NCBI RefSeq assembly: GCF_047301505.1
Contig: NZ_CP154840.1
Span: forward strand, 4,154,001-4,218,000
Direction: 5' to 3'
DNA: 64,000 nt
Source: Lysinibacillus_B sp031181585
Lineage (GTDB): Bacteria; Bacillota; Bacilli; Bacillales_A; Planococcaceae
Below are positions 35,870 through 44,036 of the stretch, piece after piece; positions within the stretch are counted from its first letter, which is position 1; every line of letters begins with the position of its first letter. The position numbers and the translations under genes are program-made. The notes beneath the pieces were generated by a model. It saw only the letters and a program-made list of their open reading frames with translations, searched no databases and was not told the origin of the DNA.

Positions 35870-36316
35870 ATGGACAAACATTACCGAATTGAAGTAACGA
35901 ATGGCCACGAAGATTTCTTCTATAAATTAGAAACACTTAAATCAGAAGGTTTTTCTGAACATGAGATTCACATTTTTTCTAAAGATATAGATAACTACGA
36001 AAACATTAAATTGGATTCTGATATTCACACCCATGAAGCGGGAAACTGGATGGATAAGTTTAAAGCATTCTTTACGGGCGAAGACGCTGAATCAGAAACA
36101 TTGCGTCAGATTGATTTAACAGAAGCAGAAATTTCCTACTTGAGCAATGAGCTCTCACAAGGTGCCACTGTTATTTATGCCCGAAAAGAAACACCCGAAG
36201 GTTTAATCTTAGATACTCCAACAGAGCAGCAATCAGTATATGAATTAAAACAGCAGGCAGATCAAGAGGCCCGTAGTCATCTGGATGATTTAGATGTGAT
36301 GCGACGCCGCATGTAG
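35870..36316 (+). CDS. General stress protein with YflT domain
   Basis: A 148-residue cytosolic protein. The N-terminal half follows the YflT (heat-induced stress protein) pattern: a short strand RIEVTNGHED, a helix FFYKLETLKSEGFSEHEIHIFSKD (given in part), then TGEDAE. The C-terminal half is acidic and helical. ATG at 35870 is preferred because AAGGAG lies 9 bases upstream; GTG at 35861 is too close. The sigma-B-like promoter upstream fits the known general-stress control of YflT in Bacillus. The molecular role is unknown. Confidence 0.82.
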   Translation: MDKHYRIEVTNGHEDFFYKLETLKSEGFSEHEIHIFSKDIDNYENIKLDSDIHTHEAGNWMDKFKAFFTGEDAESETLRQIDLTEAEISYLSNELSQGATVIYARKETPEGLILDTPTEQQSVYELKQQADQEARSHLDDLDVMRRRM

Positions 36317-36320
36317 AAAC

Positions 36321-36361
36321 AGGGCGCGGTATCCCCTTACATAAGGGAACCGCGTCCTTTC
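36321..36361 (+). terminator. Terminator of the YflT-domain gene
   Basis: AGGGCGCGGT-TCCCCTT and AAGGGAACCGCGTCCTTT form a strong stem followed by CTCTTTAT. Confidence 0.85.
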
Positions 36362-36592
36362 TCTTTATATAAACTGCAATCAATATATAATTCTTGCCGG
36401 TCGACTTACTTCTTCTATCTTCTAATACCCTTACTATTACCTTATGCGGCTGATTCCGACTAATCACTGACTCTTCCCTATCATTTCAGTATTCCGTTCT
36501 TTTTCTTTGCAATTTGTCAATCAGCCAAATGGGCAATTGCACCAGCTCTTGAAAAATGAGTACAATAAAAGAAAAATCGAGGAGTCTATGCA

Positions 36593-36868
36593 ATGTTCAA
36601 ATCCTTATTTAAACGCAAAGATAAACCCCTTAAACACCATGTTGAGTTTTGTATTTCAAACCTTTCATTTGGCAGTGCCGATGCTTATGACGAATTGACC
36701 GGTAGAGAAGATGTCATTATTGAGGAAGCAGGCTGTACATCTCACTGTGAAACTTGTGATTCTTGTCTTTTTGCCATTGTAAATAGCGAGATCGTAAAAG
36801 CTGACACTTCAGAAGAATTACTACAAATGATTGAGGAGAAAATGGAGGAAAATATATTAGTCGGATAA
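36593..36868 (+). CDS. yuzB: YuzB-family (DUF1450) protein with cysteine cluster
   Basis: A 91-residue protein. VEFCISNLS near the start and GCTSHCETCDSC at residues 47-58 give Cys20, 48, 52, 55 and 58. The family (UPF0349/DUF1450) is conserved in Bacillales, is of unknown function, and its cysteines suggest a metal or Fe-S site. GAGGAG lies 9 bases before ATG. It is transcribed alone upstream of nhaC. Confidence 0.88.
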   Translation: MFKSLFKRKDKPLKHHVEFCISNLSFGSADAYDELTGREDVIIEEAGCTSHCETCDSCLFAIVNSEIVKADTSEELLQMIEEKMEENILVG

Positions 36869-37008
36869 AATAACGCGATATTTATTTGAAATAGGATTTT
36901 CATAAAAACTTAAGAGAGATAGAACGTCTGAACATATACTACTGATCGTCCATTCCTGTTGAAAAATAGTCTTTTCTCTACTCTGTTTTCCCTTCAATTT
37001 TCACACTA

Positions 37009-37036
37009 TTGACTTATGCTCTAAGAGTGTTACAAT
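37009..37036 (+). promoter_or_regulatory. Sigma-A promoter of the NhaC antiporter gene
   Basis: TTGACT (37009-37014), a 16-base spacer and TACAAT (37031-37036). A leader of about 60 bases follows, with an imperfect inverted repeat around ACTTTCGC and GCGATGAAGT. Confidence 0.65.
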
Positions 37037-37099
37037 AGCTATATACTTTCGCGAGTTGAAGCGATGAAGTAAATTTATTTTTCATCTAGGAGCCGTCAT

Positions 37100-38479
37100 A
37101 TGTTTTCTATTGAAGCAAAAATACGTCCCTCTTTTTTAGAGGCGTTTTTTATTGTAGCATTCGTTATACTTTCAATCTCAATTTCTATCGGTAAGTTTGG
37201 AGCTACCCCGCATATTCCTATTCTGTGCTCCATCTTCTTTTTACTTTTTTATGGGTTACTAAAACGAGTACCCTTTAAAAAGCTAGAAGAGAGCATGCTT
37301 TCCGGCGCCCAGGCAGGAATCGGAGCTATCTATATCTTCCTGCTGATCGGTATATTGATTAGCAGCTGGATTGTAGGCGGTACGATTCCAACTCTGTTAT
37401 ATATAGGCCTTTCGATTGTTAGTGCAAGCTTTTTTTACACGATCGTATTTGTCACTACGGCAATTATTGGTACGGCCATTGGCAGCTCACTAACCACTGT
37501 CGCTACGCTCGGTCTAGCATTTATCAGCATTGCCGGAGCAATTGATGCTTCTCTTGCCCTGACAGCAGGGGCCATTGTTTCAGGTGCCTTTTTCGGTGAT
37601 AAAATGTCGCCTCTTTCAGATACGACAAATTTGGCTGCGAGCATTGTAGGCATCGATTTGTTTGAGCATATAAAAAATATGAGCTGGACGACGATTCCTG
37701 CCTTTTTAATTAGTGCTATTCTATACACCGTACTGTCTCCATCTATCCAGACTATGAAGACAGACGTCATCAGCTCTTATAAGGAAATTTTGGTAGAGTT
37801 AAATTTCGTCCATTGGTATGCTATCATCCCGCTTATTGTTTTGATTGTATGTACATTGTTTAAAATCCCTGCTTTTCTCACGCTCGCGATTAGTTCGGTT
37901 GCAGCTCTTGCTCTCTCGACGCTGCATATATCGCTAACGCTCCCGGACTACTTCTCCATTTTGTATGATGGCTATGTAGCAAAAACGGGTGTAGAAGTGA
38001 TCGATTCCTTATTAACACGCGGCGGTATTAGCAGTATGTTCTTTACCATCATGCTTGTCTTATTGAGCCTGAGTATGGGTGGTCTGTTATTTGCCCTCGG
38101 CATCATCCAGACGCTTTTAGCAAAAGTAGAAGAATTGCTGGCATCGATTGGTGCATTAATTACTGGAACTGCTTTTACAGCAATCGGTATCAATATCCTT
38201 GTTGGTGAGCAATATTTATCAATTTTGTTGACAGGCGAAGCCTTCAAATCCAAATACGATGAAATGGGACTACAGCCAAAAAGCCTGAGCCGCGTTATGG
38301 AAGATGCCGGAACTGTTATTAATCCACTTGTTCCATGGAGTGTCTGCGGTCTATTTATCGCTTCGATGCTTGAAGTGCCCGTTATGGACTACTTACCATT
38401 TGCCTTCTTCTGTCTCTTGAGTCCAATCCTAACCATCCTATTCGGCTGGTTAAACCTGACCATCGCTAAAAAAATATAA
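37100..38479 (+). CDS. nhaC: NhaC family Na+/H+ antiporter
   Basis: An integral membrane protein of 459 residues with about 11-12 helices. Family signatures include SGAFFGDKMSPLSDTTNLAA in the first half and EDAGTVINPLVPWSVCG in the second. These proteins expel sodium in exchange for protons; some relatives exchange malate/lactate. It has a clear AGGAG site, its own promoter and its own terminator, so it is a single transcription unit. Confidence 0.92.
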   Translation: MFSIEAKIRPSFLEAFFIVAFVILSISISIGKFGATPHIPILCSIFFLLFYGLLKRVPFKKLEESMLSGAQAGIGAIYIFLLIGILISSWIVGGTIPTLLYIGLSIVSASFFYTIVFVTTAIIGTAIGSSLTTVATLGLAFISIAGAIDASLALTAGAIVSGAFFGDKMSPLSDTTNLAASIVGIDLFEHIKNMSWTTIPAFLISAILYTVLSPSIQTMKTDVISSYKEILVELNFVHWYAIIPLIVLIVCTLFKIPAFLTLAISSVAALALSTLHISLTLPDYFSILYDGYVAKTGVEVIDSLLTRGGISSMFFTIMLVLLSLSMGGLLFALGIIQTLLAKVEELLASIGALITGTAFTAIGINILVGEQYLSILLTGEAFKSKYDEMGLQPKSLSRVMEDAGTVINPLVPWSVCGLFIASMLEVPVMDYLPFAFFCLLSPILTILFGWLNLTIAKKI

Positions 38480-38484
38480 TGAAT

Positions 38485-38515
38485 AGAGAAACCTAAAACA
38501 GGTTTCTCTTTTTAT
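38485..38515 (+). terminator. Terminator of nhaC
   Basis: AGAGAAACCT and AGGTTTCTCT pair perfectly around AAAAC, followed by TTTTTATTTTTT. Confidence 0.92.
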
Positions 38516-38769
38516 TTTTTCAAAAATAACCATTTATCTTATATTAAGCAGCAGCACATGCTGAGAAACTCCTTTTACTAGTGATTGCTGCATTTTATAA
38601 CCTCATGTAATGGAACCTTGAATTTTAAAATAGCCTTTGAAAAGATAAGGTGCATCAGAGTCGTTCATTTTATGTACAAAAAATAATCTTTGTTCATCCA
38701 TGATTTTCGGAAAAATGGGCAATTTAAAAGGAAGGCTTATTTGCCTGAAAAATAAAGGAGGTGTGAACA

Positions 38770-39150
38770 ATGGGATCACTTTATAGAACGGCTTTAGTCA
38801 TTGCGATTATTGGTGCAATCAACTGGGGACTTATCGGTTTTTTCCAATTTGATTTAGTTGCCACATTATTTGGAGGAACAGACTCTGTTCTTTCCCGTAT
38901 TATCTATGCAATCGTAGGGATTGCCGGGCTCGTCTGTATTCCTCTGCTAACGAAACCTTTAGCGGAAGCCGAAGCTTCTAGTGCCGCTACGAATTCTAAT
39001 GCCACATACAGAAATCCTAGCTATCAGACAGAGGTTGCTGAGGAGGAAGACTTTTCGAACGCAGATACGTTCAACTCAGATCCAAATTACAGTAGTACTA
39101 ACAACTCAGCATACAAACAAACAGATAACTCAAAGAAGTCTGAGCGTTAG
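38770..39150 (+). CDS. DUF378 family membrane protein with polar tail
   Basis: A 126-residue protein. Residues 6-62 form the DUF378 two-helix unit: IGAINWGLIGFFQFDLVA and SRIIYAIVGIAGL. The family is usually about 70-80 residues. Here a Ser/Thr/Asn-rich tail of about 55 residues is added (SSAATNSNATYRNP). A strong AAAGGAGGTG site precedes the ATG. The function is unknown. Confidence 0.85.
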   Translation: MGSLYRTALVIAIIGAINWGLIGFFQFDLVATLFGGTDSVLSRIIYAIVGIAGLVCIPLLTKPLAEAEASSAATNSNATYRNPSYQTEVAEEEDFSNADTFNSDPNYSSTNNSAYKQTDNSKKSER

Positions 39151-39157
39151 TAAACAG

Positions 39158-39188
39158 AAATTGGCGGTCTGTAAAGGCCGCCAATTTT
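39158..39188 (+). terminator. Terminator of the DUF378 gene
   Basis: AAATTGGCGG and CCGCCAATTT pair around a 10-base loop, with TTC following. It can act in both directions. Confidence 0.8.
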
Positions 39189-39217
39189 CATTTCATATAA
39201 AGCTCCCAGCCAGACCT

Positions 39218-39475
39218 TTACAATGAAAATATCCATACGATGTGAAGACACAATATCCCGGCATAGAGACCAGATACACCGGCTAATAAAAACGTATATA
39301 ATTTCCTGAAAGCTGCTCCGCTCTTTTTCAAAATATGGAGGGAAACATAGAGAATAAGTGCTGACAACCCTATTTTCGCTAATAAAAATAGCGATGGACT
39401 ATTCTTCCATAAAAAATCCATTATCGGGTTCGCTTCTATAATCAGCGCATTCTTCAAACCATAGTGGGTAGCCAA
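39218..39475 (-). CDS. DUF5658 family membrane protein with unclear start
   Basis: An 85-residue protein when read from TTG at 39475, with membrane helices and the DUF5658 hallmark THYGLKNALIIEANPIMDFLW. The conserved part extends upstream in frame (IIAVLNVFDG) to about 39532, so TTG 39475 cuts the first helix. There is no ATG, GTG or TTG in the upstream extension, only CTG/ATC/ATT. An ATG with a GGTGATG-type site lies one base out of frame (ATGAGATATC). Either a rare start codon or a one-base frameshift is involved. The function is unknown. Confidence 0.65.
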   Translation of the reverse strand: MATHYGLKNALIIEANPIMDFLWKNSPSLFLLAKIGLSALILYVSLHILKKSGAAFRKLYTFLLAGVSGLYAGILCLHIVWIFSL

Positions 39476-39902
39476 ACCATCAAAGACATTTAATACTGCA
39501 ATTATACAACTTAAGCCAATCAGTTTGATATCTCATCACCCTGCTATCGAAATATTGCTTAACTTTCGTTAAGCTGGCATTCTCCACCATGAAAAGTCCT
39601 CTTCCTGCTAATAAAAAACAACCGGTCATGTAAAAAGAAGCACAAGAACATAATAACTATTATGATTTATCTTTCTTCATTATATAAAGTCCCTTCATTT
39701 ATTATTCTTGCCTTCATTTCCCATGAACATTCCTGAAAATAGTTTGTAAATAAAACTTCTTTTTCGTATACGACACAGTATATTTTTCTGGCGTTTTAGC
39801 TATCTAGGTAAAAGATATTCGAGCATGAGTGTCTCTGCGAAAGATGCTGCCTTTTCTTTCATGTTCCCCGGCTGCGATTTATTAGTTTTTTATATACAAT
39901 AC
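39476..39902. other. Long non-coding intergenic stretch
   Basis: About 430 AT-rich bases. The first 60 continue the DUF5658 frame. GCTTAACTTTCGTTAAGC (about 39557-39574) is a perfect small hairpin. I see no other gene, and no riboswitch that I recognise. Confidence 0.35.
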
Positions 39903-39936
39903 AAAAACCGATACTAAACAAATTTTAGCATCGGCT
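39903..39936 (-). terminator. Minus-strand terminator without an assigned gene
   Basis: CCGAT-CTAAA and TTTAG-ATCGG pair. The minus strand continues GGTTTTTG. It lies about 180 bases from the phosphatase gene, which has its own terminator at 40085, so it should serve some other transcript. Confidence 0.65.
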
Positions 39937-39953
39937 TGGATGGAAACTATTTA

Positions 39954-40031
39954 TTATTCAATGATATAAAATGCTATGGTTTGCTCTTCCATTAAGGGCT
40001 GTCCCTTATGGAATTCTTCACAAACAGGCAT
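39954..40031 (-). pseudogene. Possible small gene or gene remnant before the orphan terminator
   Basis: A minus-strand frame ending 18 bases before the terminator reads MPVCEEFHKGQP and LMEEQTIAFYIIE, with protein-like composition. It is open upstream to about 40055 but has no ribosome-binding site. It may be the tail of a decayed gene. Support is weak. Confidence 0.25.
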
Positions 40032-40084
40032 TGGCTTATAGACAATGACCGTTGATCATATAAATAAAAAACAAGGATAAAAAT

Positions 40085-40123
40085 TTCCCTCCAGCCAATT
40101 CTCAAATTGCTTGTCAGAGGGAA
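40085..40123 (-). terminator. Terminator of the sucrose-phosphatase-like gene
   Basis: TTCCCTC and GAGGGAA, with inner arms AGCCAATT/AATTGCTT, form a stem that includes the last codons of the gene. The minus strand continues ATTTTTATCC. Confidence 0.75.
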
Positions 40124-40848
40124 GCGTGCGATTCCTTTTTCTTTTCATTCATGATTTGTTCCCACATTTCTTTAACACCATGGGCAGCATGCTTCTCTGC
40201 AAGATATACATGTGGAAGATGCTGCATAGCACGAATGCTTTCACATGCATTCCCTACACCAATCGCCGGATAACCTAAATTGAATAAACTCAAATCATTC
40301 TCTGAATCACCTGACACAATAACAGTAGAGGTGTGCTTACACGTATCTAGTATATATTGCAAAGCTCTTCCCTTATCTACTTCTGCTGGGAGAATATCTA
40401 AATCCCGGCCGCCGCTGTAGATCATGTTTATACTCAGCTTGTTTGCTTCAATAGCATTCTTTAGCTTTTCCGCCTGCTCAGCCGTTGCAAAATAAGCAAG
40501 GCGCCATTTTGTCGGCAAATCCTGAGATGCCAAGCCCAGTTCTGCTGCCATCTTCTGAACCTTATCAAAATCAGCCAATTGAAGCTGGCCGGCCCAATCT
40601 TGATCCAGTTCTAGTTCAGCTCCAACATAGATAGAGGCGCCAACATCACAAACGAGCACATCCGGCATTGGTAGACCTTCTTCCACAATCAGCTGTTTAG
40701 CAGAATGATAGTGGCGGCCTGTGATATAGATTAATGAAGGTGTATTATCTTGGAAATACTCCCATAAATCCTGATGCGGCACATCTGGACTGACGATCGT
40801 ATTATCCAGATCAGTCGCCAAGACATATGGTTTAAGGGGTTGATACAT
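40114..40848 (-). CDS. HAD-IIB phosphatase, sucrose-6-phosphate phosphatase type
   Basis: A 244-residue HAD phosphatase with a C2b cap. Motif I is DLDNTI (nucleophile Asp13, Asp15), motif II is YITGRHYHSAKQL, the lysine motif is VDKGRALQYIL, and motif III is GDSENDLSLF. This arrangement is that of the S6PP family (sucrose phosphatase, mannosylglycerate phosphatase). Its start lies inside the end of the glycosyltransferase gene (17-base overlap), so the two are translationally coupled, which supports removal of phosphate from the transferase's product. Confidence 0.85.
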   Translation of the reverse strand: MYQPLKPYVLATDLDNTIVSPDVPHQDLWEYFQDNTPSLIYITGRHYHSAKQLIVEEGLPMPDVLVCDVGASIYVGAELELDQDWAGQLQLADFDKVQKMAAELGLASQDLPTKWRLAYFATAEQAEKLKNAIEANKLSINMIYSGGRDLDILPAEVDKGRALQYILDTCKHTSTVIVSGDSENDLSLFNLGYPAIGVGNACESIRAMQHLPHVYLAEKHAAHGVKEMWEQIMNEKKKESHASL

Positions 40849-42043
40849 AAGAGCCTGCTCCTTTATATAGCTTATTCACTTTAGAGGCAATCTTCGCCCA
40901 GTTGAATTCATTTTTAGCATGTTCTTTTGCCTGTCTTCTCATATTGGCAAGCTGGCTGCGTTTTGTCAGGAAGTATGCCATTCCTTCACTCAGTTTTTTC
41001 GCATGTGATTTTGGAATGTGTAACCCTGTCACACCAGGTTTCACGACGTCTTTCAAACCGCCGACCTCACTGGCAATGACCGGACAGCCACAAGCTTGTG
41101 CCTCTGCTGCCACCATCCCAAATGATTCATAATGGGAAGGCATAATTGTCGCGATCGCATTGGCATACAATACTTTTAATTCCTTTTCCTTTTTTGGTCC
41201 TAGGAAATAAACCCGGTCTTCTATGCCTTCTAATGCTGCTAGCAGTTTTGGATCTTTTGGTCGAAGATTCTGCAGATCAACAGTTTCTGAACAGCCGCCT
41301 GCAATAAGAAGCTTTACATTTTCTTGAACGTCGTGTGTTGTGAGAAGCTGACGGAAGGCTGCTAATAAGTCAAAGATTCCTTTTGAAGCTTCAAGACGTC
41401 CAGCATAGAAATAATAAGGGAATTTAATAGTACTAGTTGTAAGCGGAGGGGTCAGATAAGTTGGTGAAACCCCAATTGGTACAACAGATATATCGCTCAC
41501 ATTTTTTGTGAATTTAGCAATCAGCGCCTTCTCTGTTGGAGTAGTAGCTAATATAACATCTGCATCTTGCATAATGCGCTCTTCATAATGCTTACGTTTT
41601 GGATCAATTTTTCCTGTACCCTGCTCCTTGGCGATTGCCAATGAGTGGTTTGTATGAACCCAGTAGATACCATGATCTTTCTGAATCATTAAACCGAGTA
41701 CACCAGATAACCAATAATGAGTGTGGATGACGTCATAAGATTCAAGGTCCATCTTCTCTTTTATTTCTGCATAGAAGGCTGGTAGTATGCTAAACATCTC
41801 ATCCTTCTCTACAAAACCTGGTCTTCCTGCATTGAAGCGGTACACTTTGCCGTGTTCGCCTAGTGGTTCGGTTGCTGGCGCCTCTTGATTACACCAGTGG
41901 GTAATAACATCGACTGTATAACCAAGTTTATCTAAAGATAGGGCTAAATGTTTTACATAATTATTTTGACCGCCTGCCTGCTTGCTTCCGAGCGGCATAA
42001 GGGGATCGCCATGGTCTGAAATGAATAGTATTCTTTGTTTCAT
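40832..42043 (-). CDS. Family-4 glycosyltransferase, sucrose-phosphate synthase-like
   Basis: A 403-residue GT-B enzyme. The N-terminal SDHGDPLMPLGSKQAGGQNNYV loop (quoted in part; QAGGQNNYV is diagnostic) and THYWLSGVLG are typical of sucrose/sucrose-phosphate synthases. The donor-binding half has PIGVSPTYL, YAGRLEASKGIFDLL and the MVAAEAQACGCPVIASEVGG motif. Coupling with an S6PP-type phosphatase suggests synthesis of sucrose or a related compatible solute from UDP-glucose. ATG at 42043 is preferred with AGAAAGGATG upstream; ATG 42064 adds 7 residues. Confidence 0.85.
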   Translation of the reverse strand: MKQRILFISDHGDPLMPLGSKQAGGQNNYVKHLALSLDKLGYTVDVITHWCNQEAPATEPLGEHGKVYRFNAGRPGFVEKDEMFSILPAFYAEIKEKMDLESYDVIHTHYWLSGVLGLMIQKDHGIYWVHTNHSLAIAKEQGTGKIDPKRKHYEERIMQDADVILATTPTEKALIAKFTKNVSDISVVPIGVSPTYLTPPLTTSTIKFPYYFYAGRLEASKGIFDLLAAFRQLLTTHDVQENVKLLIAGGCSETVDLQNLRPKDPKLLAALEGIEDRVYFLGPKKEKELKVLYANAIATIMPSHYESFGMVAAEAQACGCPVIASEVGGLKDVVKPGVTGLHIPKSHAKKLSEGMAYFLTKRSQLANMRRQAKEHAKNEFNWAKIASKVNKLYKGAGSYVSTP

Positions 42044-42126
42044 TATGTCCGCATCCTTTCTCATCCTTTTTGGAGTGGAAGACCTATAAGCATCAATTAC
42101 TTATAGGCCTCATACAGTCACTTGGC

Positions 42127-42954
42127 TTATGGCATATCAAGGTCGTGGTGAAGGGAAGTTGGAGGAACAGCCGGCTTTGGTACTTGTCCCATTGGTTCCG
42201 GATTATCTAGGAATACAAATTCCCCTGTTCCATCCGGTGCCATTCCTTCTGCCCAAAGACCGTTTTTCGCTCCCGTTCCTTCTTCTAAATTGTAAAATTC
42301 ATATGCATGCGGCTGTGCTTCCAGTTCATCTTCAGGCTTGAAGCTTGCTGGTACCACAACGCCGTTTTTCTCTTCCAGCTCTTTTATTGCCGCCATCCAT
42401 TGATATTGGTGATAACGGTCACGAGCTAACATTTTTCGGAATACTTTTCGTACTCCTTCATCTGATGTCATATGATAAAGTCTCGCCACTTGTAATCGGC
42501 CTTGAGACTCTGCGTTTAAGTTTGCACGGAAGTCGGCAAGCAAGTTCCCGCTCGCAATAATATAGCCGGCATTCCACGGTACCCCGTTAGAGTCTTTTGG
42601 TGTGGCGCCCAAACCACTTACGATTAAGTGTTGTGGATTGACTCCTCCCATGATTGCTGCCATTGTTGGATTTTTCGCCGCTTCTTCTTGAGCACTTGGC
42701 GTTGCCCCATCTAATAATTGAGAAATTAAGGAACAAAGCATTTCCACGTGCCCGATTTCTTCTGTGCCGATTGCCATCAGCATATCTTTGTATTTTTCTT
42801 CTCCGCGGCAATTCCATCCTTGAAACAGGTACTGCATCATTACACTCATTTCGCCGAATTGTCCGCCTAGTACTTCTTGAATTTGTCTAGCCAGCATTGG
42901 GTCTGGTCGTTCTACTTTTACTTCAAACTGTAATCCTTTACGGTGCTCAAACAT
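42127..42954 (-). CDS. Manganese catalase
   Basis: A 275-residue non-haem catalase with a ferritin-like four-helix bundle. Probable metal ligands are Glu35 in GGQFGEMSVMMQY, Glu66 and His69 in GTEEIGHVEM, and a second EE/H set around DEGVRKVF and ARDRYHQYQW. It destroys hydrogen peroxide with a dimanganese centre. ATG at 42954 has GGAGG 9 bases upstream; a TTG six codons earlier overlaps the site. A sigma-B-like promoter lies 42 bases upstream, in keeping with a stress role. Confidence 0.93.
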   Translation of the reverse strand: MFEHRKGLQFEVKVERPDPMLARQIQEVLGGQFGEMSVMMQYLFQGWNCRGEEKYKDMLMAIGTEEIGHVEMLCSLISQLLDGATPSAQEEAAKNPTMAAIMGGVNPQHLIVSGLGATPKDSNGVPWNAGYIIASGNLLADFRANLNAESQGRLQVARLYHMTSDEGVRKVFRKMLARDRYHQYQWMAAIKELEEKNGVVVPASFKPEDELEAQPHAYEFYNLEEGTGAKNGLWAEGMAPDGTGEFVFLDNPEPMGQVPKPAVPPTSLHHDLDMP

Positions 42955-43461
42955 GCATTCATTCCTCCTCAAGGTTTTATTGAATCAATACTTCTGTTCC
43001 CTAGCGATTTTCAAAATAAACGGAAATCTTCTAAAAAAGGACTAAACAACTAGGAAAAAAGAATGTGAATTCCTCGTAGAGTTTATGAATTACAAATTGA
43101 TTTTGATTTATCTTGAATAATTGAAAGGACTTTTATCCCATCCTCAATTACCGTCTCTTCTTTTCATAAAATAATCGCAAAATAAATATCTTTGAGGGGT
43201 AAATACCTTGTGATATGATATGTGTAATTTAATGGCATGTTTTGAATATGTAGGTTTTTTGATGTTTAACTTCTAATTGGTAAATAAGCGAAGGTTGTTG
43301 TCCACGTTAGAAGCAAAAGGCTTTCCGCTTCTACAAAAGAAATGTAGGATTTTACTAATTTAACGTCTAGATGCTGCATAAAGTCTAGGTTCATCTTAAA
43401 ACTTGGGATATTATGTATATTAATTAACAATAGAAGAATTTTATAAAATGGAGGAATTTAC
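42955..43461. other. Intergenic region between catalase and YiaA/B genes
   Basis: About 500 AT-rich bases. It contains the catalase promoter and an inverted repeat TTAGAAGC/GCTTCTA (about 43309-43337) of unknown use. No credible gene. Confidence 0.4.
42996..43021 (-). promoter_or_regulatory. Sigma-B-type promoter of the manganese catalase gene
   Basis: On the minus strand GTTTAT (43016-43021), a 14-base spacer and GGGAAC (42996-43001) match the sigma-B consensus with one mismatch in each box. Confidence 0.6.
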
Positions 43462-43899
43462 ATGCAAAACCGCTTATATCTTATCTCTTGGTTTGCCCTC
43501 ATTGTATCGGTAAGCTTTTTCGTAGTGGGCGTACTCAACTCTGACTGGGTACGTATGGAGAAAGGGTATTATATAATGGTTATTCTATGGGCTGGGTTTT
43601 CTATCTTTTTTGCGATTAAATTTTCTTTTGACCGCGAAGATGGTAAACAGACTGGCTCAGCTTATATAATCGGGGGATGGACTTCTTCCTTGCTGGCAAT
43701 CGGCTGGGGGATGGTATCCGTCTACAATACAACGTGGGAGCTGTATTTAAAAGGCTACTTCTGGGGCATGACATTGTTTATTTGCTTCGTAATTTATGTA
43801 TTATCTATTGAATATCGGAAACGTGAAGGCGATCAAATGGAACGTACCTCTACTGAATCTGTTTCATCAGACTCGCTTATTCATAAACCAGAGGAGTAA
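43462..43899 (+). CDS. YiaA/YiaB-type inner membrane protein
   Basis: A 145-residue membrane protein made of two copies of a two-helix unit. Each has the pattern N(S/T)xWxxxxKGYY: NSDWVRMEKGYYIMVILW, then NTTWELYLKGYFWGMTLF. This duplicated motif is that of the YiaAB family. A polar Ser/Glu-rich tail follows. GGAGG lies 7 bases before the ATG. The function is unknown. Confidence 0.82.
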   Translation: MQNRLYLISWFALIVSVSFFVVGVLNSDWVRMEKGYYIMVILWAGFSIFFAIKFSFDREDGKQTGSAYIIGGWTSSLLAIGWGMVSVYNTTWELYLKGYFWGMTLFICFVIYVLSIEYRKREGDQMERTSTESVSSDSLIHKPEE

Positions 43900-44036
43900 A
43901 ATGGGTTAATAACACTTTATATCCATATTTGCCATTACAATTATCAAAAAAACAATTCTTTTATACTACCAATTCCTTTCTTCCTATTATTTTTATGATT
44001 TAATAAAGATAATAGTATATGAAGGGAATTTTTTTT

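Noticed and set aside
39770..39900. Possible riboswitch in the long intergenic region (GCAGCCGGGGAACATGAAAG on the minus strand)
   Set aside because: The motif does not match any riboswitch consensus I can verify, and no gene follows at the right distance.
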